This document shows, piece after piece, positions 27,226 to 35,665 of a stretch of 43,017 bases of DNA. Origin of the DNA: Chloroflexota bacterium (GTDB lineage: Bacteria; Chloroflexota; Anaerolineae; Anaerolineales; Anaerolineaceae). A program made the position numbers and the translations under genes. The stretch covers positions 1-43,017 of the forward strand of contig JAEYTI010000128.1 of NCBI GenBank assembly GCA_023434145.1, read 5' to 3'. The notes beneath the pieces were generated by a model. It had not been told where the DNA came from, ran no database searches, and worked only from the letters and a program-made list of their open reading frames with translations. Each line of letters begins with the position of its first letter. Position 1 is the stretch's first letter.

Positions 27226-27297
27226 TAGCGGGGAGTGGATTCGAACCACTGACCTTCAGGTTATGAGCCTGACGAGCTGCCTCTGCTCTACCCCGCA
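27226..27297 (-). tRNA. tRNA-Met (CAU), probably initiator
   Basis: 72-nt cloverleaf read on the minus strand: acceptor GCGGGG/CCCCGC, D-stem GAGC/GCTC, anticodon arm TCAGG-CTCATAA-CCTGA, and T-arm AGTGG-TTCGAAT-CCACT. Position 1 (U) does not pair with position 72 (U), a mark of initiator tRNA. The anticodon stem has AGG/CCU rather than the usual three G:C pairs. CCA is not encoded. A consensus promoter stands 12 nt upstream. The Met(CAU) anticodon is certain; initiator identity is inference. Confidence 0.9.
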
Positions 27298-27309
27298 TCA
27301 ACAGTGGCA

Positions 27310-27337
27310 ATTATACACCAAGCTGTGCATTTGTCAA
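27310..27337 (-). promoter_or_regulatory. Consensus sigma-70 type promoter of tRNA-Met
   Basis: On the minus strand TTGACA (27337-27332) and TATAAT (27315-27310) are both perfect, separated by 16 nt, and the -10 ends 12 nt before the tRNA. Confidence 0.85.
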
Positions 27338-27441
27338 CGTTTTTTGGAAACTGCCTGAATATCCGTTCAGCGGGAGGCTGTGCTCAATTGACCGTATAAT
27401 GAACACAAGTTTTGAAACCTACACTTGCAACGGAGATGCTG

Positions 27442-29370
27442 ATGACCGGCACAACCCGCGTGTTTCGCGCTTATTCCCCCGTTCCCTTTACCGCCGTGAC
27501 CATAGATGATCCTTTCTGGTCTCGGCGGCTGGATGTAAACCGAGAAGTAACCATCCCAACTGAGTACGATCAGCTAAAGAAGACCGGACGCATTGATGCC
27601 TTCCGGCTGGATTGGAAGCCCGGCAGAGAGCCAAAGCCGCACATCTTCTGGGATTCGGATGTTGCGAAGTGGATTGAGGCTGCCAGTTACAGCCTTGCCA
27701 TGCACCCCGATCCAAATCTCGATGCCCTGCTGGATGAGGTAATTGCACTGATCGCTTCGGCACAGCAGCCTGATGGCTATCTGAATGTCTATTTCACCAT
27801 CGTGGAGCCGGAGGGGAAGTTCTCTGACCTGCGCGACGCGCACGAGCTGTACTGCGCCGGTCACCTGATGGAAGCGGCAGTGGCGCACTATCACGCTACG
27901 GGAAAGCGCACCCTGCTCAACCCTTTGTGCCGCTACGCCGATCACATCGCGCAGGTATTCGGGCGCGGATGTGGACAGAAGCGTGGCTACCCCGGGCACG
28001 AGGAGATCGAGCTGGCGCTGGTGAAGCTCTATTACGCCACCGGTGAGCGGCGCTATCTCGAACTGAGCAAATATTTTGTGGATGAACGCGGCACCCGTCC
28101 GCACTATTTTGATCTGGAAACCATCCAGCTCCAAAAACAAGGCAGAAAGCACTTCTTCACCCGCCACTTCGACAGCGGGCAGCACAAGTTCGACTACCGC
28201 TACAACCAGTCGCACCTGCCGGTGCGCAAGCAGGCCGAAGTGGGCGGGCATGCTGTACGCGCCATGTATCTCTTTGCTGCGATGGCCGACCTGGCCGGCG
28301 AGCTGGGCGACCCTACCTTGCTGGCGGCTTGCGAGCGCCTGTGGGAGAATCTGTGCGCCAGGCGCATGTATCTCACAGGGGGAATTGGCAATGCGCGCAG
28401 CAACGAAGGCTTCACCTTTGACTACGATCTGCCAAACGAAACAGCCTATGCAGAGACGTGCGCTGCCGTAGGGCTAGTGTTTTGGAACCACCGCCTGCTC
28501 CAGCTTACCTGCGACAGCCGCTATGCCGACGTTTTGGAGCGCGCGCTCTACAACGGCGTGATCAGCGGCATTTCACTGGATGGGCGCTCGTTCTTCTACG
28601 TGAATCCGCTGGCGAGCCTGGGAAACCATCACCGCCAGCCGTGGTTTGACTGCGCCTGCTGCCCGCCGAACGTCGCCCGGTTGCTAGCTTCGCTCGGCGA
28701 ATATATCTACGCCACCTCTGAGGAGGATTTGGCTGTTCATTTATATATCAGCGGGCAGGCGCGGATGAACTGGCGCGGTCAGCAAGTAACCATCACCCAA
28801 CAAACCCGCTACCCCTGGGATGGACAGGTGACCCTGCGCCTGAAAATGGATCGCTCCGATACCTTTGGACTGAAGCTGCGCCTGCCGGGCTGGTGCCGTT
28901 CCGCGCAGGTGTGGGTGAATGGGCAGGCATTGAACACAAGCGGACTGGTAGAGCGCGGCTACCTGCGCCTGCTGCGCGAATGGCAGCATGGCGATGAGGT
29001 CGTTCTGGAGCTTGCCATGCCGGTGGAGCGGGTTTACGCCAACCCCAACGTGCGGCAGAACACCGGGCGGGTTGCTTTGCAGCGCGGGCCCGTGGTCTAC
29101 TGCATCGAAGGCGCTGATCATGAGCTGCCGGTCCATCAAATTTCCCTGCCCCGGTCAGCAGAACTGGCTGTGCAGTTCGAACCAGATCTGCTAGACGGCG
29201 TGGTCGTTATCACCGGCACTGCCCATGCCGCTGACGAAGCAAAATGGCAGGGCAATCTGTACCGTGCCCACCCCACAGAGTCCTGTCAAACGCCGCTTAA
29301 AGCCATCCCCTACTTCGCCTGGGATAACCGAGCGCCCGGGGCCATGCAGGTATGGCTGCCAGAGATTTAA
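27442..29370 (+). CDS. GH127 family beta-L-arabinofuranosidase
   Basis: A 642-residue glycoside hydrolase of the (alpha/alpha)6-barrel GH127 family, which releases beta-L-arabinofuranose from plant glycans. Counting from ATG 27442, Glu322 (SNEGF), Glu338 and Cys340 (YAETC) match the numbering I recall for the model enzyme HypBA1. The zinc/nucleophile cysteines are in 'FDCACCPPNVARL' (Cys406/Cys407). A beta-sandwich C-terminal part follows. No signal peptide is seen, so it is probably cytoplasmic. The start was chosen because GGAG lies 6 nt upstream; a TTG at 27412 is less likely. It fits the sugar genes to the right. Confidence 0.9.
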   Translation: MTGTTRVFRAYSPVPFTAVTIDDPFWSRRLDVNREVTIPTEYDQLKKTGRIDAFRLDWKPGREPKPHIFWDSDVAKWIEAASYSLAMHPDPNLDALLDEVIALIASAQQPDGYLNVYFTIVEPEGKFSDLRDAHELYCAGHLMEAAVAHYHATGKRTLLNPLCRYADHIAQVFGRGCGQKRGYPGHEEIELALVKLYYATGERRYLELSKYFVDERGTRPHYFDLETIQLQKQGRKHFFTRHFDSGQHKFDYRYNQSHLPVRKQAEVGGHAVRAMYLFAAMADLAGELGDPTLLAACERLWENLCARRMYLTGGIGNARSNEGFTFDYDLPNETAYAETCAAVGLVFWNHRLLQLTCDSRYADVLERALYNGVISGISLDGRSFFYVNPLASLGNHHRQPWFDCACCPPNVARLLASLGEYIYATSEEDLAVHLYISGQARMNWRGQQVTITQQTRYPWDGQVTLRLKMDRSDTFGLKLRLPGWCRSAQVWVNGQALNTSGLVERGYLRLLREWQHGDEVVLELAMPVERVYANPNVRQNTGRVALQRGPVVYCIEGADHELPVHQISLPRSAELAVQFEPDLLDGVVVITGTAHAADEAKWQGNLYRAHPTESCQTPLKAIPYFAWDNRAPGAMQVWLPEI

Positions 29371-29371
29371 T

Positions 29372-29410
29372 ATTTCTCTCCATACACGGCGGCCGTGTAT
29401 GGAGAGAAAT
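29372..29410. terminator. Perfect 18-bp palindromic terminator
   Basis: 29372-29389 pairs with 29393-29410 without mismatch around a 3-nt loop. It lies 2 bp after the GH127 stop and 4 bp before the end of the leftward lactonase-family gene, so it serves both. Confidence 0.85.
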
Positions 29411-29413
29411 CGA

Positions 29414-30466
29414 CTACGCAAGAAACTGGATCACGACCGGCTTGGTAACCTTCACCGGCTCACCCACCCGCGTCAGCGTCCCCGTCTCCGGGTCGATGCG
29501 GAACACCACCAGCGAGTCGCTGTCCTGATTCGCCGCGATCAAGAATTTTCCGTGGGGTTCTACGGCAAAGTTGCGCGGCACCTTCCCACCGGTAGATTCG
29601 TGGCCGGCGGGTGTGAGCAGGCCCGTTTCCATATCCACGCGGAAGAGCGCAAGGCTGTCATGCCCGCGGTTCGATACATAGAGGATGTGCCCATCCAGCG
29701 CAGTGTGGAGATCGGCCACCGTATTTTCGCCTTTCCAATCTCTGGGCAGGGTCGGAACCGTCTGGAATGGTTCCACCTTTCCGGTCTCGCCATTCCAATG
29801 GCAAGCGGTGACGGTGGAATCTAACTCGTTAGCCACGTAGAGAAAGCGTCCATCCTCCGAAAAAAGCAGGTGGCGCGGCCCTGCCCCTGGGTTCATCTGC
29901 GCGGCGGGCGGATCGTTGGGCTTCAGCTTGCCATCTTCCAACCGGTACACCAATACCTGATCCAACCCTAGATCTGTGGCGAGCACAAAACGCCCCGAGG
30001 GATCAGGTAAGATGCAGTGCGCGTGCGCCTTCTCCTGTCGGCTGGTGTTGGGGCCTAACTCGCCAGAATGCTGGACAAAGGAAGAAATCGGCCCAAGCGT
30101 GCCGTCCTCGCGAATCGGAAAGACGCTCAGCGCCCCGCCCGAATAGTTGGCGACCAGCGCGTAACGACCCGAAGGATCGAAGCTGATATAGCATGGGTCT
30201 TCCGAGAGGGTTGATTCACGGTTGAGGAATGTCAGCGCTCCCGATTGCGCATCCAGGGCGAAGGCTGATGCCGCCCCCTCACTTAGCTCGTTGACTGCAT
30301 ACACAAAGCGGCGGTTGGGGTGCACGGCAAGGTAGGTAGCGTTGGGTCCGCTTTTCACCTCGCCAACAAGCGTAAGCCCGCCAGTGGATGTATCAAAGCG
30401 GTGAACGGTTATTCCCATGTAGCTGGGATGAACAGTGTACGAGCCAACAATCACCAGGTGCGACAT
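29414..30466 (-). CDS. Lactonase family seven-bladed propeller protein (6-phosphogluconolactonase-like)
   Basis: A 350-residue beta-propeller of the lactonase family (PF10282 type). Repeated 'FDPSGRYALVANY', 'PDPSGRFVLATDL', 'FSEDGRFLYVANE' and 'HTALDGHILYVSNRG' mark the blades. Family members hydrolyse 6-phosphogluconolactone or other sugar lactones; the true substrate here is not proven. ATG 30466 has AGGAGGA at 8 nt, better than the upstream frame start at 30580. It is monocistronic, with a cruciform-like repeat upstream at 30529-30585. Confidence 0.85.
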   Translation of the reverse strand: MSHLVIVGSYTVHPSYMGITVHRFDTSTGGLTLVGEVKSGPNATYLAVHPNRRFVYAVNELSEGAASAFALDAQSGALTFLNRESTLSEDPCYISFDPSGRYALVANYSGGALSVFPIREDGTLGPISSFVQHSGELGPNTSRQEKAHAHCILPDPSGRFVLATDLGLDQVLVYRLEDGKLKPNDPPAAQMNPGAGPRHLLFSEDGRFLYVANELDSTVTACHWNGETGKVEPFQTVPTLPRDWKGENTVADLHTALDGHILYVSNRGHDSLALFRVDMETGLLTPAGHESTGGKVPRNFAVEPHGKFLIAANQDSDSLVVFRIDPETGTLTRVGEPVKVTKPVVIQFLA

Positions 30467-30819
30467 TTTTGATATCCTCCTCCTTTCATTTATAGCACAG
30501 CCGCCGAGAAAAATGGGCTCTTTGAGAGTTGCCGTGGTTGTAGGGGGGAAGTTGCGCAGTAACTTCCTACCTACAACCACGGCAAGTCCTGGAGAACCGA
30601 AAGATGAAGAATGAGCGGTTTTGCGAACAAAAACGATGCAGATTATGATTTACCGTATATTGTGAGACTATAAATACCTGTGAAAATCCGCAGGCATACT
30701 TTCTTATTATTGATGTATAATTATTGTGCAATTTCCCTGTACAGGTAGTCTTTTATCCCTATTGGCTTTCTTACAAAAAAATATTTCCCATTCACTTCTC
30801 GTTCCAAGATGAGGGCATT
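30467..30819. other. Divergent intergenic region
   Basis: 353 bp between the leftward lactonase-family gene and the rightward fibronectin III gene. It holds the nested inverted repeat 30529-30585 and a TATAAT (30716-30721) without a clear -35, possibly part of the promoter of the gene at 30820. Confidence 0.4.
30529..30585. repeat. Nested double hairpin
   Basis: Outer arms 30529-30544 / 30570-30585 pair perfectly over 16 bp; inside, 30547-30553 / 30561-30567 pair over 7 bp. The 57-nt element lies in a divergent promoter region, not at a gene end, so it is not an obvious terminator. Confidence 0.7.
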
Positions 30820-33021
30820 ATGAAACGATCCCTGCTGCACTCCCTCTTTATCTGCGCGCTGCTCATTGGGCTGTGCGCTGTTCTGTTCGCGCCTCCTAGC
30901 AGCGCGTTTGCATATTCTTCAATCAACAATTTGAACGTCAATGGAATCGCCAATCCTGGCGCGGAGTATCAATTAAACAGTTGGGATTACACCAGCAACG
31001 CCGGGTATAAAAACTATGGGGCCACCGAGAGCCCTTCGCTGACCGATCCAGGCCCGCAGAATCGCGGAAATGCCTTCTTCTGGGGAAACCAGACCTGGAG
31101 CGGTGACACAAATGTCTTGGAGCAATCCATTAGTGTCGGTAGCTACGCAAAGCAGCAGATTGAGGGTGGAAAGATCTTTTTTAAGCTATCGGGTTACCTG
31201 GGTGGATATAGTAACCACCAGGATCATGCCGCCATCACTGTCGAGTTTCGGGATTACGCCAACAGTAAACTGAGTTCCAAGTCGATTAGCCCGGTTACCG
31301 CAGCGGAGCGAGGAAATAAAACCGGTCTGTTTTACCGTGAGGTCAGCGGGCCTGTGCCGGTGAATACCCAATACATCTTCATCACCGTGACGTTCACCAA
31401 TGTAACAAAACCTTCTTCTAACGACTACAACTATGGTTTCGCGGATGATCTGGCGATCGTTTTGTATAAGAACCAGACCTACTTGCCAATGGTAGTAAGA
31501 CCCCCGTCACCGCCCGCTGCCCCAAGCAACCTGACTGCCGCAGCGGTTTCATCGACTGCAATCAATTTATCCTGGAAGGATAACTCGGACAACGAAAGCG
31601 GCTTCCAAATTGAACGCGCGCCGATCAATACCAGTGCGTTTACGCTCATCACCACCACTTCCGCGAACGCCACCTCCTATCAAAACAGCGGCCTGACGCC
31701 GAACACCGGGTACACCTACCGCGTACGGTCGATCAACTCCGGCGGGGTGTCTGCTTACACGACGACCGCCAGTGCTACGACGCCGATCGCTCCCCCTGCT
31801 GCGCCGTCCGGTTTGAATGCCAGTGGAACCACAGCCAACACAACAACCCTCAAGTGGACCGATAACGCCAACAACGAAACCGGTTTTGAGCTGCAAATGG
31901 CAACTGGTTCCGGCGGGTTCTTGATGATAAAGGGAACGGATGTACTGTCGCAAAACACCAACCAGACGACAGTATCTTCCTTAAGCCCGGGTACCACCTA
32001 CAAGTTCCGTATACGGGCAGTCAACCAGGGAGGAAACTCAACCTACAGCAACGAAGTTCAGGTGACCACCCAGAGCGCGCTGCCCGCGGCCCCTACAAAC
32101 CTGGCATATTCCAACCTTTCCAGCACCACTGTCACCCTCAGTTGGGTGGATAACGCCAGCAACGAGACGTGGTATGAACTGCAAGAAAAGATCGGCACCG
32201 GCGCGTGGACAACCATCAGTAACCCGACCAACCTGCCCGCCAATTACGTTTTTGCGAATATCACCGATCTGGTACCCAATACCGATTACGCTTACAAGAT
32301 CCGCGCTGTGAATAACTCTGGCGCATCTGCGTTCAGCAACACCGTGAGCTTCCGCACGCCCCCGGCGTCTGGTCAAACCATCCTGCGTGTTTTTAACAAT
32401 GGAACGGTTGATTGGATCGTCTCGTTGAAGATCAACAACGCCGAGTACCTTCCTACGCCGAACGATGTGATTTCGAAAGGATATTACAAGGATTTCGTTG
32501 TGACTCCCGGATTAATCAGCATCGTCGCCACAACCGGGTTGTGGGATACACAGGCCAACCCGCCCCGGCGCGTAGAAAAGTATTTGTTCTCATTCGACGG
32601 CATAATCGACGCCGGTACGACGGAAACCGTGACGGTGAACGACCCGGCCATTGAATTCTTGCTCACCCAGCCCAACACGATAAACCCGATGCGACGGGCG
32701 TGGATTGGAACCTACTGGATTGGCACGACAGGCGGTGTAGCAACCTTCTGTTTCTACCCAAACGGCAAGTACCGGTTGTTAGATAATGGGGTTCAGGTTA
32801 ACGCTGGCCCTTATACAATGGTACAGTACGGCGCCCTCGCCACGTACTTCCAGGCGGATGACCCGGTCACCAAAGAATCGTATATCGGCACGCTGGATAT
32901 GACATCCGGCGGTGCCCATTTCTATATGAAGAACGGCCCGCCCCAGTGGAAACAGATCGATTACTGGTGGCAAACAGATGCCAATACACTCAATTCAGGC
33001 TGCCCAATAACGTCGCCATAA
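30820..33021 (+). CDS. Secreted protein with three fibronectin type III domains
   Basis: A 733-residue extracellular protein. Residues 1-30 are a signal peptide (basic MKR, hydrophobic core, Ala-rich cleavage area). Residues about 30-215 form a beta-rich domain resembling carbohydrate-binding modules. Three FN3 domains follow at about 231-510, each with the 'NLxWxDNxxNExGFxxxR' pattern. The last 200 residues are of unknown type. It may bind or present glycans at the cell surface. ATG 30820 has GAGGG upstream. A strong terminator follows the stop. Confidence 0.85.
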   Translation: MKRSLLHSLFICALLIGLCAVLFAPPSSAFAYSSINNLNVNGIANPGAEYQLNSWDYTSNAGYKNYGATESPSLTDPGPQNRGNAFFWGNQTWSGDTNVLEQSISVGSYAKQQIEGGKIFFKLSGYLGGYSNHQDHAAITVEFRDYANSKLSSKSISPVTAAERGNKTGLFYREVSGPVPVNTQYIFITVTFTNVTKPSSNDYNYGFADDLAIVLYKNQTYLPMVVRPPSPPAAPSNLTAAAVSSTAINLSWKDNSDNESGFQIERAPINTSAFTLITTTSANATSYQNSGLTPNTGYTYRVRSINSGGVSAYTTTASATTPIAPPAAPSGLNASGTTANTTTLKWTDNANNETGFELQMATGSGGFLMIKGTDVLSQNTNQTTVSSLSPGTTYKFRIRAVNQGGNSTYSNEVQVTTQSALPAAPTNLAYSNLSSTTVTLSWVDNASNETWYELQEKIGTGAWTTISNPTNLPANYVFANITDLVPNTDYAYKIRAVNNSGASAFSNTVSFRTPPASGQTILRVFNNGTVDWIVSLKINNAEYLPTPNDVISKGYYKDFVVTPGLISIVATTGLWDTQANPPRRVEKYLFSFDGIIDAGTTETVTVNDPAIEFLLTQPNTINPMRRAWIGTYWIGTTGGVATFCFYPNGKYRLLDNGVQVNAGPYTMVQYGALATYFQADDPVTKESYIGTLDMTSGGAHFYMKNGPPQWKQIDYWWQTDANTLNSGCPITSP

Positions 33022-33044
33022 ATTAATCCCATCTTAAACTGTGT

Positions 33045-33080
33045 GAGGGCTGGTAATTGTTCTACCAGCCCTCGTTTTTT
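33045..33080 (+). terminator. Rho-independent terminator of the FN3 gene
   Basis: Perfect 11-bp stem (33045-33055 / 33063-33073) followed by a run of T's, immediately after the fibronectin III gene. Confidence 0.9.
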
Positions 33081-33118
33081 TCGTACGAACATGCCGAGCC
33101 AAACCTCGCAATCCGGTT

Positions 33119-33124
33119 TATAAT
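33119..33124 (+). promoter_or_regulatory. Possible -10 box of the rhamnose operon
   Basis: TATAAT 59 nt before the ATG at 33183. There is no good -35 at 17 nt upstream, so the call is weak; an activator-dependent promoter would look like this. Confidence 0.3.
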
Positions 33125-33182
33125 CATGTGAACGATAACACCGCGTCCATTCTTCCCCCGTCCATCTCAATATGAGGCACGC

Positions 33183-34316
33183 ATGACCGTTACCCCCTGC
33201 AGGCCGAAGTGGAAAGGTACGCTCACCGACCGCGAACGGTTCAACCGGCAGATGCACTACCAGCCGGTGGACCGCTGTTTTAACATGGAATTCGGTTACT
33301 GGAATGAGAACTTCACCGAGTGGCCAATTTTCGCCGACAACGCTATCACCAACAATGGCGAGGCGGATCTCTTCTTCAACTTTGACCGCATTCACACCAT
33401 CGGCGGCAAGGTTTGGATGAGCCCGCCGTTTGCCGAAGAAGTGGTTGAGGTGCGCGAAAATACGCGCATCATGGTCAATGAGGACGGTCTGCTGGCGGAA
33501 GTTCCGCTGGATAACCACGACACCATCCCGCACTACATCAAGTCCTCTATCACCACGCCGGATGACTGGAAGAAGGTGAAGGCCGAGCGCTTCCGGCTGG
33601 ATGATCCTGCCCGGATCGTCGACGTGAAGCGGCTCAAGGAAAAGCACCCCGCCGACCGCAACTACCCGCTGGGCATCAACACCGGTTCGATGATTGGCAA
33701 GATCCGCGACATGCTGACGTTTGAAGGCCTGGCCTACGCCATCTACGACTACCCGGCTATGGTAGAAGACATGGTGGAAACGGCCTGCCAGCTTGTGGAG
33801 TACCAGCTCGACCAGATGCTGCCGCACTTCCAGTTCGATTACGCCGCCGGGTGGGAGGATATCTGCTACAAATCCGGACCGATTGTCAACCCCAAGTGGT
33901 TCAAGCGCGTCATCACCCCACGCTATCAGCGTATCGACGAAAAGCTGAAGGCGCACGGCATCGATATCTGGTGGATCGACTGCGACGGCGACGTACGGCC
34001 TATCCTGGGGCACATGATGGAAGGCGGGGTCAACTGCCTGTTCCCCTTCGAGGTCAACTGCTGTACCCACCCGGCAGATTTGCTAAACGAATGGGGCAAA
34101 GATCTGCGCATCATGGGCGGATTCGACAAAATCGAGATGGGCAAGGGCCGTGAGGCGATCCGGGCGTACATGGATTCGCTCGTGCCGCTGGTGGAGCGCG
34201 GCGGGTATATCCCCTTCTGCGACCACCGCTGCCCGCCCAACGTCCACCCAGACGACTACCTGTACTACCTGGATTTGAAAGAGCAGTACTTCGGGATTCC
34301 CCAGCGCGTTTCATAA
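33183..34316 (+). CDS. Uroporphyrinogen decarboxylase (URO-D) family protein
   Basis: A 377-residue protein with the URO-D fold: 'LTDRERFNRQMHYQPVDR' at the N-terminus, 'YAAGWEDICYKSGPIVNPKWFKRVITPRY' in the middle and 'GGFDKIEMGKGREAI' near the end. This family includes heme-pathway decarboxylases and many methyltransferase-like members. The conserved N-terminal Arg cluster of true HemE is not evident, so a methyltransferase or sugar-related role is more likely. It is the first gene of the rhamnose operon; the next gene starts 12 bp after its stop. ATG has GAGG upstream. Confidence 0.8.
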   Translation: MTVTPCRPKWKGTLTDRERFNRQMHYQPVDRCFNMEFGYWNENFTEWPIFADNAITNNGEADLFFNFDRIHTIGGKVWMSPPFAEEVVEVRENTRIMVNEDGLLAEVPLDNHDTIPHYIKSSITTPDDWKKVKAERFRLDDPARIVDVKRLKEKHPADRNYPLGINTGSMIGKIRDMLTFEGLAYAIYDYPAMVEDMVETACQLVEYQLDQMLPHFQFDYAAGWEDICYKSGPIVNPKWFKRVITPRYQRIDEKLKAHGIDIWWIDCDGDVRPILGHMMEGGVNCLFPFEVNCCTHPADLLNEWGKDLRIMGGFDKIEMGKGREAIRAYMDSLVPLVERGGYIPFCDHRCPPNVHPDDYLYYLDLKEQYFGIPQRVS

Positions 34317-34328
34317 GAGGAGACAGCG

Positions 34329-35606
34329 ATGAACACATCTGTGAACGAGAAACAGGTTACCGCCGCCTATGCCCTGGCACGCGAGCGTTACGCTGCCCTG
34401 GGCGTCGATACCGAACAGGCCATGCAGGCGCTTTCGGGCGTCGCCATCAGCATGCACTGCTGGCAGGGCGATGACGTGGGTGGGTTTGAGAACACCGGCG
34501 AGGCGCTTTCCGGCGGCATCGCCGCCACCGGCAACTACCCCGGCAAGGCCCGTACCGCCGACGAGCTGCGCTCGGATTTGGATATGGCCTACAGCCTGAT
34601 CCCAGGCCGCCATCGCCTGAATCTACACGCCATCTATGCCGAGACGGGCGGCAAACAGGTGGACCGCGACGCGCTAGAGCCCGCCCACTTCGCCAACTGG
34701 ATTGATTGGGCCAAGGCGAACAGCCACGGCCTGGACTTCAACCCCACCCTGTTCTCGCACCCTATGGCCGCATCAGGCTTCACGCTTTCCTCGTATGACT
34801 CGGGCATTCGCAAGTATTGGATCGACCACTGCATCGCATGCCGCCGGATCGGCGCGGCGTTTGGCGAGGCGCTCGGTACCCCGTGCATCACCAATATTTG
34901 GATCCCGGATGGGTTCAAAGACTCACCGATGGACCGCTACGCCCCGCGCGTGCTGCTGATGGGCGCGCTCGACCAGATTTTGGAGCAGGATATCGACCCG
35001 AAGTTCAACCTCGACGCCGTGGAGGGCAAGTTGTTTGGCCTGGGCGCCGAGAGCTACACCGTCGGCTCGCACGAGTTCTACATGGGCTACGCTATCTCGC
35101 GGCGCATCCTGCTGTGCCTGGATGCCGGGCACTTCCACCCCACCGAAACCATCGCCGACAAGCTTTCGGCGGCGCTATTGTACGTGCCAGAGGTGCTGCT
35201 GCACGTCTCGCGCGGCGTGCGCTGGGATAGCGACCACGTGGTGACATTTAGCGATGACCTGCAATCGATCACTCAGGAGATCGTGCGCGGCGGCTTCCTC
35301 GACCGCGTGCATATCGGCCTGGATTACTTCGACGCCTCAATCAACCGTGTGGCTGCCTGGGCCATTGGCTCGCGCAACACGCTCAAGGCGCTGCTGATGG
35401 CGCTGCTGGAGCCGGACGAGCAGCTCCGCACAATGGAACAGCATGGTGACTACACCGGCCGGCTGGCGCTGCTAGAAGAACTGAAGGGCATGCCCTTTGG
35501 CGCAGTATGGGATGCCTACTGCCTCAAGCAGGGTGTACCGGTGGGCGCAGAGATCATCAACGCGGTAAAAGGTTACGAGAGCAAAGTTCTTGCGGGACGA
35601 ATATAA
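34329..35606 (+). CDS. rhaA: L-rhamnose isomerase
   Basis: A 425-residue TIM-barrel isomerase (E. coli RhaA is 419 residues) that converts L-rhamnose to L-rhamnulose using divalent metals. 'ISMHCWQGDDVGGFE' at the N-terminus, 'AVEGKLFG' with the metal-binding Glu, 'CLDAGHFHPTE' with Asp/His, and 'VRWDSDHVV' are all typical. A GAGGAG ribosome site sits 6 nt upstream. It is 12 bp after the URO-D-family gene and 59 bp before the aldehyde oxidoreductase, so they are likely one transcript. No rhamnulokinase gene is in the window. Confidence 0.95.
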   Translation: MNTSVNEKQVTAAYALARERYAALGVDTEQAMQALSGVAISMHCWQGDDVGGFENTGEALSGGIAATGNYPGKARTADELRSDLDMAYSLIPGRHRLNLHAIYAETGGKQVDRDALEPAHFANWIDWAKANSHGLDFNPTLFSHPMAASGFTLSSYDSGIRKYWIDHCIACRRIGAAFGEALGTPCITNIWIPDGFKDSPMDRYAPRVLLMGALDQILEQDIDPKFNLDAVEGKLFGLGAESYTVGSHEFYMGYAISRRILLCLDAGHFHPTETIADKLSAALLYVPEVLLHVSRGVRWDSDHVVTFSDDLQSITQEIVRGGFLDRVHIGLDYFDASINRVAAWAIGSRNTLKALLMALLEPDEQLRTMEQHGDYTGRLALLEELKGMPFGAVWDAYCLKQGVPVGAEIINAVKGYESKVLAGRI

Positions 35607-35665
35607 TGCAGCGAACGTTTCATCCCTTTAAACGCCCGGTATTATCGGAAAATTCGGAGGCACGT

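Noticed and set aside
27389..27400. TTGACC next to TATAAT before the GH127 gene
   Set aside because: The boxes are adjacent, with no 16-18 nt spacer, so they cannot be a -35/-10 pair; the TATAAT alone could still be a -10.
32961..34070. 369-residue leftward open frame
   Set aside because: Opposite strand of the URO-D-family gene and the end of the FN3 gene; no domain or ribosome site.
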